Source of the DNA: Aliirhizobium wenxiniae
Lineage (GTDB): Bacteria; Pseudomonadota; Alphaproteobacteria; Rhizobiales; Rhizobiaceae
NCBI RefSeq assembly: GCF_019511445.1
Contig: NZ_JAEUAN010000032.1
Location: 1-53,401 of the forward strand
Reading direction: 5' to 3'
DNA: 53,401 nt
Position 1 is the stretch's first letter. Every line of letters begins with the position of its first letter. A program made the position numbers and the translations under genes. Of the stretch, positions 50,779 to 53,401 are shown piece by piece. A model generated the notes under the pieces. It was not told the origin of the DNA. It worked only from the letters and a program-made list of their open reading frames with translations, and made no database searches.

Positions 50779-52029
50779 CTAAGCGTTGAACCGCTCCGGC
50801 CGGTAGGCCGAAATGTCGATCAGCGTCTTTTCGCCCAAAATCGCCTCGGCGATCACCTGGCCGGTCACCGGTCCGAGTGTCAGCCCGTGATGCGCATGGC
50901 CGAAAGCGAACCACAGGCCGTCATGCCGCGGCGCCTTGCCGATCACCGGCATCATGTCCGGCGTGCAGGGCCGCGCACCCATCCACGGTTCCTTGTCCAG
51001 CTTCTCGCCAAGCGGAAAGACTTGCCCCGCCACCGCTTCCGCGCGGGCCAACTGCACCGGCGTCTTCGGCGCATCGCGGTGGGCAAATTCCGCCCCGGTC
51101 GTCAGCCTGATCCCCTGGTTCATCGGCGCCAGAAGATAACCGCACTCCGCATCCAGCAGCCAGCCGTTGAGCGTTGCATCGCCCTTTGGCGCGTAATGCA
51201 TGTGATAGCCGCGCTTCACCCCGACAAGGAAATTGTAGCCGAGCGGTTTCGTCACCACATCCGACCACGGCCCGAGCGCCACCACCACGTCCTTCGCTTC
51301 CACCGTGCCGTCCCCGGCAACGACCCGCCACCCGCTCGTGGTCTTCGAAAGGCTGCGCGCATCGCCTTTCAGCACCTTGCCGCCGAGCTTCTCGAACAGC
51401 CGCACATAGGCCTGGCTGAGCGCCAGCGGGTCCTTTACCGACCACGGATCTTCCCAGCGCAAGGCACCGGCGAAACCTTGCGAAAGATGCGGCTCCCGCG
51501 CCGCCAGATCCTTCGGCGAAAGCGCCTCGAACGCCACGCCGTATTCTCGCCTCAGCCTTTCGGCCTCGCGAAGCTCGCCATCCCGTTTGGCCGCTGTGCG
51601 AAAAAGCTCCGTCCAGCCATCCTTGGCGATCAGCGCCTGCGCGCCGGCTTCCTCGATCAGCTCGTTATGGGTGGAAATCGAATGCTCGATCAGCGGCGCA
51701 TAGGCGCGGGCGATGAGTTGATGGCGGGAAAGGTTCGAGTGCCACCAATATTTCGCCAGGAAGGAAGAAACGGAAGGAAGCGCCCGCCAATGAAAATGCG
51801 AGTCAATCCGGTTGTTCATGGCATTGCGCAATATCTGGCCGAACTGCTGCGGAAAGCCGTAGGGCACGACCCCCTCGCGCTGGATCAGCCCGGCATTGCC
51901 ATAGGATGTCTCGCGCCCCGGCTCGCCCCGATCGACGAGAACCACAGCCTTGCCGCGCCGGGCAAGCTGCAGGGCCGTCGAAATGCCGACAATGCCGGCC
52001 CCAAGTACGATGACATCCGCAGCCGTCAT
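50779..52029 (-). CDS. D-amino-acid dehydrogenase-like flavoprotein (DadA family)
   Basis: A 416-residue FAD enzyme that by family oxidises D-amino acids to keto acids, passing electrons to quinone. FAD site VIVLGAGIVGISTALQLA (about residues 6-23), ETSYGNAGLIQREGV stretch next, and the C-terminal WFAFGHAHHGLTLGP. GGAGA precedes the ATG at 52029; a longer frame to 52059 is less likely. It lies 240 bases downstream of the puuA-like promoter region on the same strand, so it is a separate unit. Substrate (D-Ala, hydroxyproline or other) cannot be told. Confidence 0.82.
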   Translation of the reverse strand: MTAADVIVLGAGIVGISTALQLARRGKAVVLVDRGEPGRETSYGNAGLIQREGVVPYGFPQQFGQILRNAMNNRIDSHFHWRALPSVSSFLAKYWWHSNLSRHQLIARAYAPLIEHSISTHNELIEEAGAQALIAKDGWTELFRTAAKRDGELREAERLRREYGVAFEALSPKDLAAREPHLSQGFAGALRWEDPWSVKDPLALSQAYVRLFEKLGGKVLKGDARSLSKTTSGWRVVAGDGTVEAKDVVVALGPWSDVVTKPLGYNFLVGVKRGYHMHYAPKGDATLNGWLLDAECGYLLAPMNQGIRLTTGAEFAHRDAPKTPVQLARAEAVAGQVFPLGEKLDKEPWMGARPCTPDMMPVIGKAPRHDGLWFAFGHAHHGLTLGPVTGQVIAEAILGEKTLIDISAYRPERFNA

Positions 52030-52117
52030 GATCTTTCGTCTCCACACGCATCCGATCACCGGAACATGCCGCCCCGGTGATCGCCGCGCAAACGAAAAAT
52101 AGTGAAGTCGCGGTGGT

Positions 52118-53032
52118 TTAGCCCTTCAGCGCCTCGGCCGAAATCCAGAACACGGCATCCTGAGATTCCGCCGTTTCCAGCCAGAGGAATTCCAGATGCG
52201 GATATTCCTCTTCGAGGATTTCGCGGCCAGAGCCGATCTCGCAGATCATCCCGCCTTCAGGGTTCAGATAGTCGCCGGCCTGTTCAAGGATCTGCCGCAC
52301 CAGATCAAGCCCGTCCTCGCCGCCGTCATGCGCCATCGCCGGTTCCGCCTGATGCTCGGCCGGAAAGCCGGCCATCGAGGCATGGTCCACATAGGGCGGG
52401 TTGGTGATGATCAGGTCATAGGTCTTGCCCTTCAACGGGCCGAACAGATCGCCCTGATAAAGCGAGACCTGCTCTTGAACTTCATGTTCGGCCACATTGA
52501 TCTTCGCCACGTCCAGCGCATCGGCCGAAAGATCGACTGCATCGATCGCCGCATTGGGGAAGAATTTTGCCGCAAGCACCGCAAGGCAGCCCGAACCGGT
52601 GCAGATATCGACGGCACTTTCCACCATGAAAGGATCCGGCAGATAGGCCGAACCCTGCTCGCCCAGATATTCCGAAAACAGGATCTCGCCGATATGCGAC
52701 CGCGGCACGATCACCCGCTCGTCGACATGGAAGCGCACGCCCTGGATATAGGAGTGTCCGGTAATATAGGACGAAGGCTTGCGCGTCGTCACCCGCGTCT
52801 CGATCCGCTCGGCCAAAAGCTTGCGTTCGGAGGGCAGAAGCCGCGCATCGAGAAACGGATCGAGCGCATCGATCGGCAGGTTCAAACTGTCGAGCAGCAG
52901 AAAAGCCGCATCGTCGCCTGCCGTCGTCGTGCCATGGCCGTAACCAAGCTCCGCCGCACTGAAACGGGAAATCGCATAACGCCAGTAATCGCGCAGCGTC
53001 ACGAGGTCTGTCGTAATGTTATCCTGGCTCAC
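52118..53032 (-). CDS. prmB: Ribosomal protein L3 N5-glutamine methyltransferase
   Basis: S-adenosylmethionine-dependent enzyme that methylates a glutamine of ribosomal protein L3. The 304-residue protein has an N-terminal helical substrate-binding part (about 1-100, with RFSAAELGYGHGTTTAGDDA), the SAM site VDICTGSGCLAVLAAKFFP (about 142-160) and the catalytic NPPY at 211-214. PrmB is preferred over PrmC because of the N-terminal part and length. Start is GTG at 53032; no ATG fits. It is divergent from the gene that begins at 53333, with a palindromic repeat between. Confidence 0.88.
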   Translation of the reverse strand: MSQDNITTDLVTLRDYWRYAISRFSAAELGYGHGTTTAGDDAAFLLLDSLNLPIDALDPFLDARLLPSERKLLAERIETRVTTRKPSSYITGHSYIQGVRFHVDERVIVPRSHIGEILFSEYLGEQGSAYLPDPFMVESAVDICTGSGCLAVLAAKFFPNAAIDAVDLSADALDVAKINVAEHEVQEQVSLYQGDLFGPLKGKTYDLIITNPPYVDHASMAGFPAEHQAEPAMAHDGGEDGLDLVRQILEQAGDYLNPEGGMICEIGSGREILEEEYPHLEFLWLETAESQDAVFWISAEALKG

Positions 53033-53147
53033 CGGCGTCTCTCTTCGTCACAACTGGGTTTTCATCATGTCCACACCATATAGGGCTGGACGAAGCCGGG
53101 CATAGAATGGCAAGGGCGGATGGGTCAACAGGTAGCGCTATGCAATT

Positions 53148-53272
53148 ACCCCTCCAAACCCTCCCCACAAGGGGGAGGGCTAAGCAAGCCGCTCCGTGGA
53201 GGCCCAGATTGAGGCTGGCGGTTGCTGCAGATTTTTTCCCCACCTGTGGGGGAGATGGCCGGCAGGCCAGAG
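53148..53272 (-). repeat. RIME-like palindromic repeat, copy 2
   Basis: Read on the minus strand it opens with CTCTGGCCTGCCGGCC and CTCCCCCACAGGTGGGG (53272-53240) and ends with AGCCCTCCCCCTTGTGGGG, the same order of modules as copy 1 at 16743-16920. The second palindrome is uninterrupted here, whereas copy 1 has 46 extra bases at that point. It lies between prmB and a divergent gene. Confidence 0.8.
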
Positions 53273-53332
53273 GGCGCGCCGCAAACTCAAAGTCGAGCGA
53301 AGGCGCGGTGGCCTGCACAGGAATCGTATGAA

Positions 53333-53401
53333 ATGAACGAAAAAATCCGACGCCCCAAACCGACGCCGAACCGCAGGCCCGCCGCCGCCCTGCCATCCGC
53401 C
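53333..53401 (+). CDS. Start of a gene cut by the window edge
   Basis: ATG at 53333 opens a frame that stays open to the last base (23 codons; MNEKIRRPKPTPNRRPAAA, basic and proline-rich). CAGGAATCG lies upstream as a weak ribosome site. The product cannot be named from so few residues. An overlapping ATG at 53328 meets a stop after one codon and is excluded. Confidence 0.4.
   Translation, partial: MNEKIRRPKPTPNRRPAAALPSA

Overview
The window looks like a chromosomal segment of a Rhizobiaceae alphaproteobacterium (Rhizobium / Agrobacterium / Sinorhizobium type). Pointers are the agl alpha-glucoside operon, a zwf-pgl-edd Entner-Doudoroff operon, a near-textbook RirA iron regulator, a PdhS/PleC-type histidine kinase, a phasin, a tRNA-His without an encoded G-1, and two copies of a RIME-like palindromic repeat. 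Base composition is high-GC and even, apart from decayed patches beside the tRNA and around 39.4-40.2 kb. I see no prophage, complete insertion sequence, integrase or CRISPR array.

Layout. 0-5.1 kb: aglF-aglG-aglA-aglK (+), uptake and hydrolysis of alpha-glucosides. 5.2-9.8 kb: a PilZ-like protein, then zwf-pgl-edd (-). 9.8-12.6 kb: a glutamine-synthetase-like gene and an FAD amine oxidase (puuA/puuB-like, -). 12.7-16.2 kb: a BaiN/HI0933 flavoprotein, a 44-aa membrane peptide and a chemoreceptor. 16.4-19.8 kb: isocitrate lyase with a divergent RamB/ScfR-type regulator. 20-24.1 kb: potFGHI polyamine ABC transporter. 24.1-25.9 kb: AsmA-like protein. 26.6-30.7 kb: a 1386-aa hybrid-length sensor kinase with a very acidic linker. 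31-31.6 kb: phasin and tRNA-His, followed by a junk region holding a fused gene remnant. 32.7-36.8 kb: a secreted subtilase, an ECF sigma factor, its membrane anti-sigma factor, a 238-aa protein of unknown role and a secreted Ser/Asn-repeat protein. 36.9-39.4 kb: phosphoketolase (-). 40-42.6 kb: small hypothetical genes, a VOC protein and a LysR regulator. 42.7-44.2 kb: mmsA. 44.8-47.9 kb: rirA, an AbrB-family membrane protein, gluconokinase and a TetR regulator. 47.9-52 kb: a second puuA/puuB-like pair and a DadA-like dehydrogenase (-). 52.1-53 kb: prmB. The window ends inside a gene that starts after the second repeat copy.

How it works together. Much of the window is carbon and amine catabolism: alpha-glucosides and gluconate feed 6-phosphogluconate and the Entner-Doudoroff branch, phosphoketolase offers a C2/C3 bypass, isocitrate lyase serves C2 growth, and PotFGHI with two Puu-like modules takes up and degrades polyamines.

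The most interesting signal is at 34.1-36.4 kb. Three genes around the ECF sigma/anti-sigma pair (subtilase on the minus strand, the 238-aa protein and the Ser/Asn-repeat protein on the plus strand) each have the same bipartite promoter-like sequence, GGAATAA-N14-CGTY, 30 to 70 bases before their starts, and I did not find this arrangement in other intergenic regions by eye. This suggests a compact, self-contained surface or envelope regulon. Two other shared-site pairs stand out: CTAATCGATTTA before both zwf and the phosphoketolase gene, and a TTGTGC...GCACAA arrangement before both the phasin and a small gene pair at 40.8 kb.
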